Assembly: GCF_013256625.1 (NCBI RefSeq)
Contig: NZ_CP053908.1
Coordinates: 2,356,001 to 2,420,000 of the forward strand
Source: Hymenobacter sp. BRD128
GTDB taxonomy: Bacteria; Bacteroidota; Bacteroidia; Cytophagales; Hymenobacteraceae
Reading direction: 5' to 3'
DNA length: 64,000 nt
The number at the start of each line of letters is the position of its first letter. Positions within the stretch are counted from its first letter, which is position 1. The notes below the pieces were generated by a model. That model ran no database searches, had not been told where the DNA came from, and was given only the letters and a program-made list of their open reading frames with translations. The position numbers and the translations under genes were made by a program. Below, piece after piece: positions 23,459 through 32,112 of this stretch.

Positions 23459-25153
23459 ATGCTGACTTTTTCTTCGTTGCTGCCCGGCGTGCTGCTAGCC
23501 CTGGCCGCCTGGCAGGCTATCCCTGGCCAGGCTCAGAATGGCCGCCCCGCTCCTACTCAGCCGGCGCCGCCCACCCTGCCCGCCGTGCGCCAGGTGCGCC
23601 TCAAAGCCGATACCTTCAATATTCAGAAATACGGGGCCGTGGCCGATGGCCAAACACTCAATACCCAGGCCTTCCGGCAGGCCATTATGGCCTGCACGCA
23701 GGCGGGCGGCGGCACGGTGTTGGTGCCGGCCGGCCTGTGGCTCACGGGGCCCATCGTGCTGCAAAACAACGTGAACCTGCACCTGGCCACCGGCGCGCTG
23801 GTGCAGTTCACCACCGACCACCTGCAATATCCGCTCATCAAAACTACCTGGGAGGGCGAGGAAGCTATTCGGAGTCAGGCCCCGATTTCGGGCGTGGGGC
23901 TGACCAATATTGCCATCACCGGCAACGGCACCTTCGATGGGGCCGGCGACAGCTGGCGGCCCGTCAAGAAAAGCAAACTCAACGAGGGCGAGTGGAAAAA
24001 GCTGCTGGCCTCGGGTGGCGTGCTCAATGAAAAAAAGGACTCGTGGTATCCGTCGGCCAGCTCCCTCAAGGGCAATATGCTGGCCGCCGCCGGCACGCCG
24101 CGCAAGAGCCTGAACCCGGCCGACTTCGACGATATCCGCGATTTTCTGCGGCCCAATATGCTGAGCCTGACTGACTGCAAGCAGATTTTGCTCGAAGGTT
24201 TCACCATCCAGAATTCGCCTGCCTGGACGATTCACCCGCTCTTGTGCCAGGATATCACGGTGCGCCGCGTCACGGCCCGCAACCCCTGGTACGGACAGAA
24301 CACCGATGCCATCGACGTGGAGTCGTGCCGCAACGGCGTGCTCGACGACTGCGTGTTTAGCGTGGGCGACGACGGGCTGTGCATCAAGAGCGGCCGCGAT
24401 GAGGAAGGCCGCCGCCGCGGCGTGCCCACCGAGAATTTTCTCATCCAGAACTGCAAAGTGTACAGCGCCCACGGCGGCTTCGTGATTGGCTCGGAGATGT
24501 CGGGCGGCGTGCGCAACCTGGTGGTGCGCAACTGCACCTTTCAGGGCACCGACGTGGGGTTGCGCTTCAAAACGGCCCGCGGCCGCGGCGGCATGGTCGA
24601 AAACATCTGGGTCGATGGCATTACCATGACCGACATTGCCGGGCAGGCCATCCTGTTCGATATGTATTATGCCGCCAAAGACCCCGTGCCGCAGGCCGGC
24701 GAATCGACGGTGCCCCCCGTCATCGCGGCCCAGCCACTGAACGAGGGCACGCCGCAGTTCCAGCATTTCTACATCAGGAATGTGACTTGCAAGGGCGCCG
24801 AGACGGGTATTCTGGTGCGCGGCCTGCCCGAAATGGCCATTAAGGATATCAGCCTCGAAAACATTGTGATTGAAGCGAATAAAGGCATGCTGTGCCAGGA
24901 AGCCGAGAATATTCGCCTCAAGAACGTGACCCTGCTCACCCGCGAAACCAAGCCGGTGCTGGAAGTGCAGAACAGCAAGAATATCAGCCTCGACGACATT
25001 AAATACGCCAGCGGTGCCGACCTGCTGCTGCGCGTGAGCGGCGACCGCAGCCAGGATATTCGCCTCACCAACACCAATACCAAGCTCACCAAAAAAGGCC
25101 TGGAGCTAGGCGATAAGGTGGGTAAAAAGGTGGTGCAGGTAGCCGCAAAGTAA
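23459..25153 (+). CDS. Polygalacturonase, glycoside hydrolase family 28
   Basis: The 564-residue protein has a signal peptide (about 1-25), an N-terminal strand IQKYGAVADGQTLNTQAFRQ typical of GH28, and a right-handed beta-helix. Catalytic motifs are present: NTDAID, GDDGLCIKSGRD (the DD pair), GGFVIGSEMSGG (in place of GHG) and RFKTARGRGG (RxKT). It hydrolyses alpha-1,4-galacturonan in the periplasm or outside the cell. It is the first gene of the extracellular unit and lies behind a candidate LacI operator. It is longer than fungal enzymes (about 360), with an insert around residues 165-225 and a C-terminal extension, as in Bacteroidota exo-acting members. Confidence 0.93.
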   Translation: MLTFSSLLPGVLLALAAWQAIPGQAQNGRPAPTQPAPPTLPAVRQVRLKADTFNIQKYGAVADGQTLNTQAFRQAIMACTQAGGGTVLVPAGLWLTGPIVLQNNVNLHLATGALVQFTTDHLQYPLIKTTWEGEEAIRSQAPISGVGLTNIAITGNGTFDGAGDSWRPVKKSKLNEGEWKKLLASGGVLNEKKDSWYPSASSLKGNMLAAAGTPRKSLNPADFDDIRDFLRPNMLSLTDCKQILLEGFTIQNSPAWTIHPLLCQDITVRRVTARNPWYGQNTDAIDVESCRNGVLDDCVFSVGDDGLCIKSGRDEEGRRRGVPTENFLIQNCKVYSAHGGFVIGSEMSGGVRNLVVRNCTFQGTDVGLRFKTARGRGGMVENIWVDGITMTDIAGQAILFDMYYAAKDPVPQAGESTVPPVIAAQPLNEGTPQFQHFYIRNVTCKGAETGILVRGLPEMAIKDISLENIVIEANKGMLCQEAENIRLKNVTLLTRETKPVLEVQNSKNISLDDIKYASGADLLLRVSGDRSQDIRLTNTNTKLTKKGLELGDKVGKKVVQVAAK

Positions 25154-25167
25154 TCCACTTACAACCC

Positions 25168-25289
25168 GTCTGTCATTGCGGGCGTGTTGCGCGGCAAGCC
25201 AAGTCGCAGCAGTCGCATCGCAACGAAGCCGGACGACTCGTGCCAGAGTCGCTCGGGTGCGATTGCCAGGCAGGCTCGCAATGACAGAC
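25168..25289. repeat. Interspersed palindrome of a second family (TCATTGCG type)
   Basis: GTCTGTCATTGCGGGC pairs with GCTCGCAATGACAGAC; the inner part is less symmetric. Short derivatives are at 41804-41840 and 58485-58512. The open frame of the next gene runs backward through it, but that extension is not coding. Confidence 0.8.
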
Positions 25290-25301
25290 CGACTTTTTTC
25301 T

Positions 25302-27215
25302 ATGACTTCTCCCACCCGTCATTTTTTCGCGGTCGCGCTGGCCCTGCCGCTGCTGGCCCCGGCCCAGCATGCGTCGGCCGCTATGTCGCAGCGCATGGCC
25401 GATGCGTTCATCGCCCAGCACCCCGACTCCATCGTTATCGGCAACCGCAAAACGGCCCGCTGGGACTACGAGCAGGGCCTGATGCTGAAGGCCCTGGAGC
25501 GCGTGTGGGAGCGCACCGGCGACGGCCGCTACTTCACCTACATTCAGAAAGACCTCGACCAGTTTGTGCAGAAGGATGGCAGCATCCGCACCTACCAGGC
25601 GGAGGATTATACCCTTGATAACCTAGCTACTGGCCCAGCCCTGCTACTGCTCAGCCAGGTGTCGCTGCCCGGCAACGAGAAGTACCGGCTAGCCGCCGCC
25701 ACCCTGCGCCAGCAGCTGGCTAGCCAGCCGCGCACCAAGGAAGGCGGCTTCTGGCACAAGAAGGTGTACCCCAACCAGATGTGGCTCGATGGCCTCTACA
25801 TGGCCGAGCCCTTCTACGCCCAGTACAGCGTGCTGACCGGCGACCAGGCCGGCCTCGATGACGTAGCCAAGCAGTTTGCGCTCATCGAAAAGCACCTCGT
25901 GGACCCCAAAACCGGCTTGCTGCGCCACGGCTACGATGAAAGCCGCGAGCAAAAATGGGCCGACAAAACCACCGGCCTCTCGCCCCAGGCCTGGGACCGC
26001 GCCGTGGGCTGGTACGCGATGGCCCTCGTGGATGTGCTTGATTATCTGCCCGCTGGCAATGGTCACCGCGCCGAACTTATCCAGGATTTGCAGCGGCTAG
26101 CCCCGGTTTTAACTAAGTACCAAGACCCCAAAACCGGCACCTGGAGCCTTGTGCTGGGCCAGGAAAACCAGAAAGGCAACTATGCCGAGGCTTCGGGCAG
26201 CAGCATGTTTGTGTACGCGCTGGCCAAGGGCGTGCGGCTAGGCTACCTCGACAAGAAATACGCCGCCGTGGCCCGCAAGGGCTACGAGGGTATTCTTAAA
26301 ACCTTCGTGGCGACCGAAAACGGCGCGCTGGCCCTCAATGGCACCGTGAGCGTGGGCGGCCTGGGCGGCACCCCCTACCGCGACGGCTCTTACCAGTATT
26401 ACCTCAGTGAGCCGCTGCGTAAGAATGACTTGAAGGGCGTGGGGCCGTTCATCCTGGCGAGCACGGAGATGGAAATAGCCCAGGAAGACGCGTTGGGCCA
26501 GGGCAAAACCGTGGGCCTCGACTACTATTTCAACCACGAGCTGCGCAAAAACGCCTTCACCGGCCAGCCCGAGCAGTGGCACTACACCTGGGAGGAACGC
26601 ACGCACGGCGGCTTTTGGCTGTGGGGCAACCAGCTGCGCGAGCTGGGCGCCCGCACCGTGCCGGTGCCCACGGCACCCACCGCCGCTAGCCTCAAGGGGC
26701 TGCACGTGTACATCATCGTAGACCCCGACACGAAGAAGGAAACGCCGCAGCCCAACTACGTTTCGGCCGCCGATGGCCAGGCCGTGGCCGACTGGGTGCG
26801 GGCCGGCGGCACGCTGGTTTTGCTGGCTAACGACACGGCTAATTGTGAAATCAAGCATTTCAACACCCTGGCCAAGAATTTCGGTATCCAGTTCACTGAC
26901 CAGAGCGTGAACATGGTGCAGGGCAGCCAGTTTGAGCAGGGCCGGGTGGACCTGGCGAGCGGCACAGCGGTATTCAAGCAAGCCAAAACGGCCTATATTA
27001 AGGAACTGTCGGTGCTAGCCCTAACGGCGCCGGCCCAGCCGCTGGTGACAAATAATGGCAAGGTGCTAATGGCCACGGCGACGCTGGGCAAGGGCCGCGT
27101 CTTTGCCCTCGGCGACCCGTGGCTGTATAATGAGTACACCGACGGGCGCAAGATTCCGGCCACCTTCGAAAACTTCCAGGCGGGCAAGGACCTCGGGCGC
27201 TGGCTGCTGAAGTAA
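25302..27215 (+). CDS. GH105 unsaturated uronyl hydrolase with C-terminal DUF4350-like domain
   Basis: From ATG 25302 (MTSPTRHFFAVALALPLLAP) the protein has 637 residues: signal peptide, then a (alpha/alpha)6 barrel of the YteR/GH105 type to about residue 400. Conserved segments include WDYEQGLMLKALERVW, EDYTLDNLATG, MWLDGLYMAEPFYAQY (catalytic Asp) and WDRAVGWYAMALVDVL. These enzymes remove the unsaturated galacturonyl end left by pectate or rhamnogalacturonan lyases. Residues about 420-637 form a second domain resembling DUF4350/class I glutamine-amidotransferase folds (GLHVYIIVDPDTK, VADWVRAGGTLVLLAND, GRVFALGDPWLYNEY), with unknown role. The frame upstream of 25302 is repeat DNA. It is in the GH28 unit. 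Confidence 0.92.
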   Translation: MTSPTRHFFAVALALPLLAPAQHASAAMSQRMADAFIAQHPDSIVIGNRKTARWDYEQGLMLKALERVWERTGDGRYFTYIQKDLDQFVQKDGSIRTYQAEDYTLDNLATGPALLLLSQVSLPGNEKYRLAAATLRQQLASQPRTKEGGFWHKKVYPNQMWLDGLYMAEPFYAQYSVLTGDQAGLDDVAKQFALIEKHLVDPKTGLLRHGYDESREQKWADKTTGLSPQAWDRAVGWYAMALVDVLDYLPAGNGHRAELIQDLQRLAPVLTKYQDPKTGTWSLVLGQENQKGNYAEASGSSMFVYALAKGVRLGYLDKKYAAVARKGYEGILKTFVATENGALALNGTVSVGGLGGTPYRDGSYQYYLSEPLRKNDLKGVGPFILASTEMEIAQEDALGQGKTVGLDYYFNHELRKNAFTGQPEQWHYTWEERTHGGFWLWGNQLRELGARTVPVPTAPTAASLKGLHVYIIVDPDTKKETPQPNYVSAADGQAVADWVRAGGTLVLLANDTANCEIKHFNTLAKNFGIQFTDQSVNMVQGSQFEQGRVDLASGTAVFKQAKTAYIKELSVLALTAPAQPLVTNNGKVLMATATLGKGRVFALGDPWLYNEYTDGRKIPATFENFQAGKDLGRWLLK

Positions 27216-27252
27216 GGGCGCATCTTTGCGGCTCACCCAGGTATTCCTTGCC

Positions 27253-28116
27253 ATGCTCCTCATCCGCCACGGCCAGCCCGGCCACGAAAAACCCGGCCTC
27301 GTCCTCGACGGCTATCGCTACGACCTCACCCCATTTGGCGAAGACTTCGACGAGAAATTCTTTGCCTCCGATGGGCTAGCCCGCCTGGCGGCTTTCGTGG
27401 ATGTGCAGCGCGAATTGCTACTGCCCATTCCGCCTACCGAGCGGCTAGGGCCGCCGGTGGCGCGGCCCTCCAAAATCGTGTGTGCCGGCCTCAACTACAC
27501 CGACCACGCCCAGGAAATGAACCTGCCGCTGCCCACCGAGCCGGTTCTTTTCCTGAAAGCACCTTCCTCGCTGAGCGGGCCGAATGATGACATTATCCTC
27601 CCCCGCGGCTCGGTAAAAACCGACTGGGAAGCGGAGCTAGCCGTGGTTATCCGCAAGCGGGCCAGCTACGTGGCCGAGGCCGAGGCCGCTCAGTACATTG
27701 CCGGCTACGTGCTGCTCAACGACGTGAGCGAGCGCGCCTACCAGCTGGAGCGCGGCGGCACCTGGGATAAAGGCAAGGGCTGCGACACCTTCGCGCCGCT
27801 CGGCCCCTGGCTAGCCACCCCCGACGAGCTGCTCAACCCTAGCCGCCTCAAAATCTGGCTCTCGATAAACGGCGAAAAAGTGCAGGACGGCAACACCGCC
27901 AACCTCATTTTCCGGGTGCCCTACCTTATCAGCTACATCAGCCAGTTTATGACCCTGCTGCCCGGCGACATCGTCTCGACCGGCACACCGGCCGGCGTAG
28001 GCAGCGGCCTCAAGCCGCCGCGCTACCTCGCGCCCGGCGACGTGGTGGAGCTGGGTATCGAGGGCCTGGGCAGCTCGCGCCAAACCGTGCGCGCGCACAC
28101 GCCTACTCCAAGCTAA
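27253..28116 (+). CDS. Fumarylacetoacetate hydrolase (FAH) family protein
   Basis: The 287-residue protein has a short N-terminal domain and a C-terminal FAH domain. Visible family motifs are KIVCAGLNYTDHAQEM, TDWEAELAVVI (metal-binding Glu pair), VLLNDVSERAYQ, and GDIVSTGTPAGVG. Members hydrolyse or decarboxylate acylpyruvates and related diketo acids. In a pectin locus the best guess is 2,4-diketo-3-deoxy-L-rhamnonate hydrolase or a related keto-deoxy sugar acid step for rhamnogalacturonan-derived sugars; no other rhamnose gene is seen, so this is weak. ATG 27253 is preferred over TTG 27226. It lies between GH105 and the first pectin methylesterase. Confidence 0.88.
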   Translation: MLLIRHGQPGHEKPGLVLDGYRYDLTPFGEDFDEKFFASDGLARLAAFVDVQRELLLPIPPTERLGPPVARPSKIVCAGLNYTDHAQEMNLPLPTEPVLFLKAPSSLSGPNDDIILPRGSVKTDWEAELAVVIRKRASYVAEAEAAQYIAGYVLLNDVSERAYQLERGGTWDKGKGCDTFAPLGPWLATPDELLNPSRLKIWLSINGEKVQDGNTANLIFRVPYLISYISQFMTLLPGDIVSTGTPAGVGSGLKPPRYLAPGDVVELGIEGLGSSRQTVRAHTPTPS

Positions 28117-28130
28117 CCCTTTTCTTACCC

Positions 28131-29081
28131 ATGAGACTCCCGCTTTTCCTTGGCCTGCTGCTGGCCGCTTCCACTGCCTGGGGCCAGGCCCGCCGCGTGG
28201 TGGTGGCGGCCGATGGCAGCGGCGACTTCCGCACCGTGCAGGCCGCCTTCGATGCCGTGCCCGCCGGCAATGCCGACTGGTTTACCATCGTCATCAAGCC
28301 CGGCACTTACAAGGAAAAGCTGACCCTGGCCAAGGAGAAAACCCACGTGCGGCTGGTGGGCGAGGATGCCACTCGCACCATCCTCACCTTCGACGATTAT
28401 AACCAGCGCATCGACCCCGCCACCAGCAAGAACTTCGGCACCACCGGCTCGGCCAGCGTGCACCTGTATGCCAACGATTTTGCGGCCGAGAATATCACCT
28501 TCGAAAACTCGGCCGGGCCGGTGGGGCAAGCCGTGGCCGCCTGGGTAGCTGGCGACCGCAGCAGCTTTCGGCACTGCCGCTTCCTGGGGTTTCAGGATAC
28601 GCTCTATACCTTCGGTTTCGGCAGCCGGCAGCTCTACGACGACTGCTACATCGAGGGCACCGTCGATTTTATCTTCGGCAGCAGCACGGCCTGGTTTGAA
28701 AACTGCCACGTGGTGGGCAAAACCGGCGGTTTTTTCACCGCCGCCTCCACGCCCGACACCACGCGCTACGGCTACGTATTTCACCGCTGCCGCCTCGACG
28801 GCGCGGCCCCGGCCAGCACCTTTTACCTGGGCCGCCCCTGGCGCCCCTACGCCAAAACGGTGTTTCTGGAGTGCCAGCTAGGCGCCCTCGTGCGGCCCGA
28901 GGGCTGGGATGAATGGGGCAAGGAAAGCAACAAGCAAACTGCCTACTACGCCGAGTACCAGAGCAGCGGCCCCGGCGCCAACCCTAGCGCCCGCGCGCCC
29001 TGGTCGCACCAGCTCACCAAAGTCGAGGCCAGGACTTATACCCAAGCCGCCGTGCTGCGCGGCTGGCAGCCGCCGAAGTAA
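28131..29081 (+). CDS. Pectin methylesterase, CE8 (first copy)
   Basis: The 316-residue protein has a signal peptide (MRLPLFLGLLLAASTAWGQA) and a CE8 beta-helix with the canonical motifs: VAADGSGDFRTVQAAFDAVP, FENSAGPVGQAVA, QDTLYTFG (catalytic Asp), TVDFIFGSSTAWF (second catalytic Asp), and LGRPWRPYAKTVF (substrate-binding Arg and Trp). It demethylates homogalacturonan so that pectate lyase and polygalacturonase can act. It begins 14 bp after the FAH gene. It is similar to the second copy at 29235 but lacks that protein's Pro-rich N-terminal linker. Confidence 0.95.
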   Translation: MRLPLFLGLLLAASTAWGQARRVVVAADGSGDFRTVQAAFDAVPAGNADWFTIVIKPGTYKEKLTLAKEKTHVRLVGEDATRTILTFDDYNQRIDPATSKNFGTTGSASVHLYANDFAAENITFENSAGPVGQAVAAWVAGDRSSFRHCRFLGFQDTLYTFGFGSRQLYDDCYIEGTVDFIFGSSTAWFENCHVVGKTGGFFTAASTPDTTRYGYVFHRCRLDGAAPASTFYLGRPWRPYAKTVFLECQLGALVRPEGWDEWGKESNKQTAYYAEYQSSGPGANPSARAPWSHQLTKVEARTYTQAAVLRGWQPPK

Positions 29082-29122
29082 GTATGAGGCTACAAACCGG
29101 GTCAAAACAGCAGTAAAAGGCC

Positions 29123-29214
29123 GTTATGCTGAGCTGGTCGAAGCATCTCTACCACGCCGTTAGGATTAGTATTCTAACAACGTAGTAGAGATACTTCGAC
29201 CAGCTTAGCATGAC
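29123..29214. repeat. Interspersed imperfect palindrome, copy 3
   Basis: GTTATGCTGAGCTGGTCGAA followed by GCATCTCTAC pairs with GTAGAGATACTTCGACCAGC then TTAGCATGAC across a loop of about 32 nt. It separates the two CE8 genes. Several arm changes versus the main family (TGGTCGAA for TTGCCGAA) are matched in the other arm. Confidence 0.9.
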
Positions 29215-29234
29215 AACATGCCTATTTTAAGATT

Positions 29235-30257
29235 ATGATTGTCAGTAAATTACTACTTCTGTTCAGCAGCGGCCTGCTGGCCCTACCCCCCGCCCTGGCC
29301 CAAATCCCTACCCCCCCACCCGCCGCTAGCCTCAGCATGCCGCCCGCGCGCCCGGCCCCACCGCCCCAGGTGCTGCTGATGCGCGTGGCCCAGGATGGCA
29401 GCGGCGATTACCGCACTATTCAGGAGGCGGTGAATGCCTCGCGCGACTTGTCGCAAGTCACGGTCACGATTCAGATTAAAAACGGCATCTACCGCGAAAA
29501 GCTGGTGGTGCCGGCCCACAAAACGCACGTGCGGCTGGTGGGCGAAAGCGCGCTGGGCACCATCATCACGGGCAGCGACCACACCGGCGACGCGGCCGGC
29601 CACAACACGTATTCGTCCCAAACGGTGCTGGTGCAGGCCAACGACTTTACGGCCGAGAATATCACCTTCGAAAATGCCGCTGGCCCCGTGGGCCAAGCCG
29701 TGGCCCTGCACGTGGATGGCGACCGCGCCACCTTCCGCCACTGCCGGATGCTGGGCAACCAGGACACGCTCTTTCCGGCCGTGGAAAATAGCCGCCAGTA
29801 CTACCAGGACTGCTACATCGAGGGCACCACCGATTTCATCTTCGGCACCGCCGTAGCCGTGTTCGACCGCTGCGAAATCCGCAGCAAACGTAATTCCTAC
29901 ATCGCCGCCGCCGCCACCACCGAGCGCCAGGCCTACGGCTTCGTGTTCCGCGACTGCAAGCTCACCGCCGATACGGCCGCCCACAAAGTATTTCTGGCCC
30001 GGCCCTGGCGCCCGCACTCGCGCACCGTGTACCTGCGCTGCGAGCTGGGCGCCCACATCCTGCCCGCCGGCTGGGACAACTGGCGCGACGCCGCCAACGA
30101 AAAAACCGCCTACTACGCCGAGTACCAAAGCACTGGCCCCGGCGCTAGCCCCGCCACCCGCGCCCAGTGGAGCCACCAGCTCACGGCGAAGGAAGCTAAG
30201 CGCTACACCCTAGCCAATATCTTCGGCGGCGAAAGCGGCTGGGTGCCGCAGGAGTAG
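29235..30257 (+). CDS. Pectin methylesterase, CE8 (second copy)
   Basis: The 340-residue protein has a signal peptide (MIVSKLLLLFSSGLLALPPA), a Pro-rich linker at about 22-48, and a CE8 domain with VAQDGSGDYRTIQEAVNAS, FENAAGPVGQAVA, NQDTLFPAVENSRQYYQD (catalytic Asp), TTDFIFGTAVAVF (second Asp) and LARPWRPHSRTVY. The canonical LGRPW is LARPW here, a small deviation. Same reaction as the first copy; the pair may differ in methylation pattern or location. It is the last gene of unit 1 and is followed by a terminator-like palindrome. Confidence 0.95.
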   Translation: MIVSKLLLLFSSGLLALPPALAQIPTPPPAASLSMPPARPAPPPQVLLMRVAQDGSGDYRTIQEAVNASRDLSQVTVTIQIKNGIYREKLVVPAHKTHVRLVGESALGTIITGSDHTGDAAGHNTYSSQTVLVQANDFTAENITFENAAGPVGQAVALHVDGDRATFRHCRMLGNQDTLFPAVENSRQYYQDCYIEGTTDFIFGTAVAVFDRCEIRSKRNSYIAAAATTERQAYGFVFRDCKLTADTAAHKVFLARPWRPHSRTVYLRCELGAHILPAGWDNWRDAANEKTAYYAEYQSTGPGASPATRAQWSHQLTAKEAKRYTLANIFGGESGWVPQE

Positions 30258-30275
30258 GCTAAGAGCGTATCAATT

Positions 30276-30387
30276 AAAAAAGACCGTCATGCTGAGCTTG
30301 CCGAAGCATCTCGCTCGCGCCGCTAGGGTTACTAACCTACTGGCTCGGTAGAGATGCTTCGGCAAGCTCAGCATGACGGTCTTTTTT
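30276..30387. terminator. Interspersed palindrome copy 4, bidirectional terminator-like
   Basis: The outer arms are AAAAAAGACCGTCATGCTGA and its complement ending GACGGTCTTTTTT, so each strand has a stem followed by a T6 run. It lies between the convergent CE8 gene and the hypothetical gene at 30412-30783. The middle carries the family core GCTTGCCGAAGCATCTC. Confidence 0.75.
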
Positions 30388-30411
30388 AAAGAAATGACTT
30401 CCTAAACAGGT

Positions 30412-30783
30412 TTATTTCGGACCGTTTTTACTACGCCAATAAGCTAGATACTCGGCGTGTAGCAGTCCGCCAGGGATGAACCCCTCTCTAGAGCCTGCAT
30501 AGGTTTGAATGGCGAATTCAACTGCCTCCTCTACCGATGCAAAGGAGTGTTCAATCGCCTCATCTGGGTCCAGATGGGAAAACTCCGTAACATCAGTCCA
30601 CTCCTCATCTCCCTCATCAAAAGATTCAACGTAACAAACAGTGTATTGCTGCTTATTCTTTGCAATGTATAGCCATCTCAACACGATATAGTCGTCTTCT
30701 GCAAAGTAGCCTAGCCACTGATGCACCTCCTTGCCCAAGTGAAGCCGTGCAGTTAACTCTAACGGAGAAAGGTAGAGAGCCAT
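30412..30783 (-). CDS. Hypothetical acidic protein
   Basis: The 123-residue soluble protein is rich in acidic and aromatic residues (EDDYIVLRWLYIA, ESFDEGDEEWTDVTEF, DPDEAIEHSFASVEEAVEFA). I do not recognise a family; the layout resembles small alpha/beta immunity-type proteins, but there is no toxin gene nearby. Its base composition is visibly more AT-rich than that of its neighbours. It is isolated inside the pectin locus, convergent with CE8 and lying downstream of lacI on the same strand. Confidence 0.6.
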   Translation of the reverse strand: MALYLSPLELTARLHLGKEVHQWLGYFAEDDYIVLRWLYIAKNKQQYTVCYVESFDEGDEEWTDVTEFSHLDPDEAIEHSFASVEEAVEFAIQTYAGSREGFIPGGLLHAEYLAYWRSKNGPK

Positions 30784-30803
30784 AAAGAATATTATTTTCG
30801 ACC

Positions 30804-31831
30804 TTACCCCTCCCCCACCAACCCACCCGACGACTCCCTTACCACCAGCGTGGTGGGAATGGTAATCGTACTAGGCGGCGCGGCGCGATGCTTCAATTCA
30901 ATGAGGTCGAGCAGGCGGCCTACGGCCACGCGGCCGATTTCGGTGGCGGGCTGCGTCACGGTGCTCAGCGAGGGGCTAGCATATCGGCCACGGTAAGGTT
31001 GGTGAAGCCGATGAGCGACACCTGGCCGGGGATGGCGATGCGGCGCTGGCGCAGGGCCGCCAGGCAGCCCACGGCCAGCCGGTCGCTGGCCGTGAAAAAG
31101 GCGTCGGGCCGGGGCTCCAGGGCCAGCAGCTCATCCACCAGCGGGCCTACCTCGTCGGGGCCGAAAGTGCCGAAGCGCACCAGGCTTTCATCGTAGGGCA
31201 CGCCGTGCTTTTCGAGGGCGGCGCGGTAGCCGGCCAGCCGCTCCTGCGTGATGCTGAGCCAGGGCTGAATGGTGAGGTGCGCAATGCGCCGCCGCCCTGA
31301 CTGCAACAAGTGCTCGGTGGCCGCGAAGGCGCCGGCGAAGTTGTCGGCCACCACGCGGGGCGTATTCAGGGCCGCCGACACGCGGTCGAACTGCACGATG
31401 GGCGTGCCCTGCTGCTGCAATTCCTGCAGGTGGCTCACGTCGTTGGTTTCGCTGCTGAGCGAGATGAGCAGGCCATCGACGCGCCTAGCCAGGGCCTGGC
31501 GCAGGTTGGCTACTTCGCGGTCGTAGGCTTCGTGGGTCTGGAAGATGAGCACGTCGTAGCCGCGCTGGTTGGCCACTTCCTCGATGCCATTGATGGCCTG
31601 CGAAAAGTAATAATTGGCAATCTGCGGCACGATGACCCCGATGGCCTTGCTGCTGCTGCCCTTCAGGCTGAGCGCAATGGGGTTGGGGCGGTAGTGGAGG
31701 CGCGCGGCGCACTCCATCACCAGCCGCTTGGTTTCGGGATTGATTTCGTAGCTGTCGCGCAGGGCCCGCGATACGGTCGATACGGAGATGTTCAGCTCGC
31801 GGGCGATGTCCTTGAGGGTGGCGGGTTCCAA
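30804..31831 (-). CDS. LacI-family transcriptional regulator, frameshifted near the C-terminus
   Basis: The N-terminus has the LacI helix-turn-helix (TLKDIARELNISVSTVSRAL). It is followed by a hinge (NPIALSLKG) and a periplasmic-binding-like sensor domain (IGVIVPQIANYYFSQAINGI). In frame the protein stops at residue 288 after VADMLAPR, too short. In the next frame the expected end continues at once: SLSTVTQPATEIGRVAVGRL then LDLIELKHR to TAA 30804, giving about 344 residues, the normal LacI size. The break is a C4 run (G4 on the plus strand, 30972-30975) next to CTAG. It probably binds the CG-centred palindromes before both pectin units, with a KDG- or galacturonate-type effector. It is divergent from kduD. 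Confidence 0.85.
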
Positions 31832-31959
31832 GCGGGGTTCTACTTAAAATGCAATTGCCTGCCGCCTAGCGGGGGCTTCTTTGGCGGCTAAAGATAAACG
31901 TTAACTGCAGGTTACTAGGCTAGCCAGCGCGCAGATGAGCAGTGCATGAGGAATGTGGA

Positions 31960-31989
31960 AACGTTACCGATAACGATTGCGCAAATAAA
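31960..31989 (+). promoter_or_regulatory. Putative LacI operator between lacI and kduD
   Basis: The core GTTACCGATAAC (31963-31974) is a near-palindrome with central CG; AACGAT-T-GCG-C-AAATAAA follows. The 30 bp match the element at 23288 at 25 positions. It sits 129 bp upstream of lacI's start on one side and 124 bp before kduD on the other, so it could control both directions. The rest of 31832-32112 shows nothing else definite. Confidence 0.68.
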
Positions 31990-32112
31990 AACGCTCCCGG
32001 GTAGTCCGCGCACCTTGGCTAGAGCCTAAACTTCGACACTGCCGCTCGAGCCAGCTCTTTTTCGGTCGACTTTCCATTCTTTTTAAAACGCAACTCCCAC
32101 CCGATTTTGCCC

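Noticed and set aside
27221..27228. CATCTTTG as promoter for the FAH gene
   Set aside because: One mismatch, no -33 element, and the gene follows GH105 closely on the same strand; internal promoter not needed.
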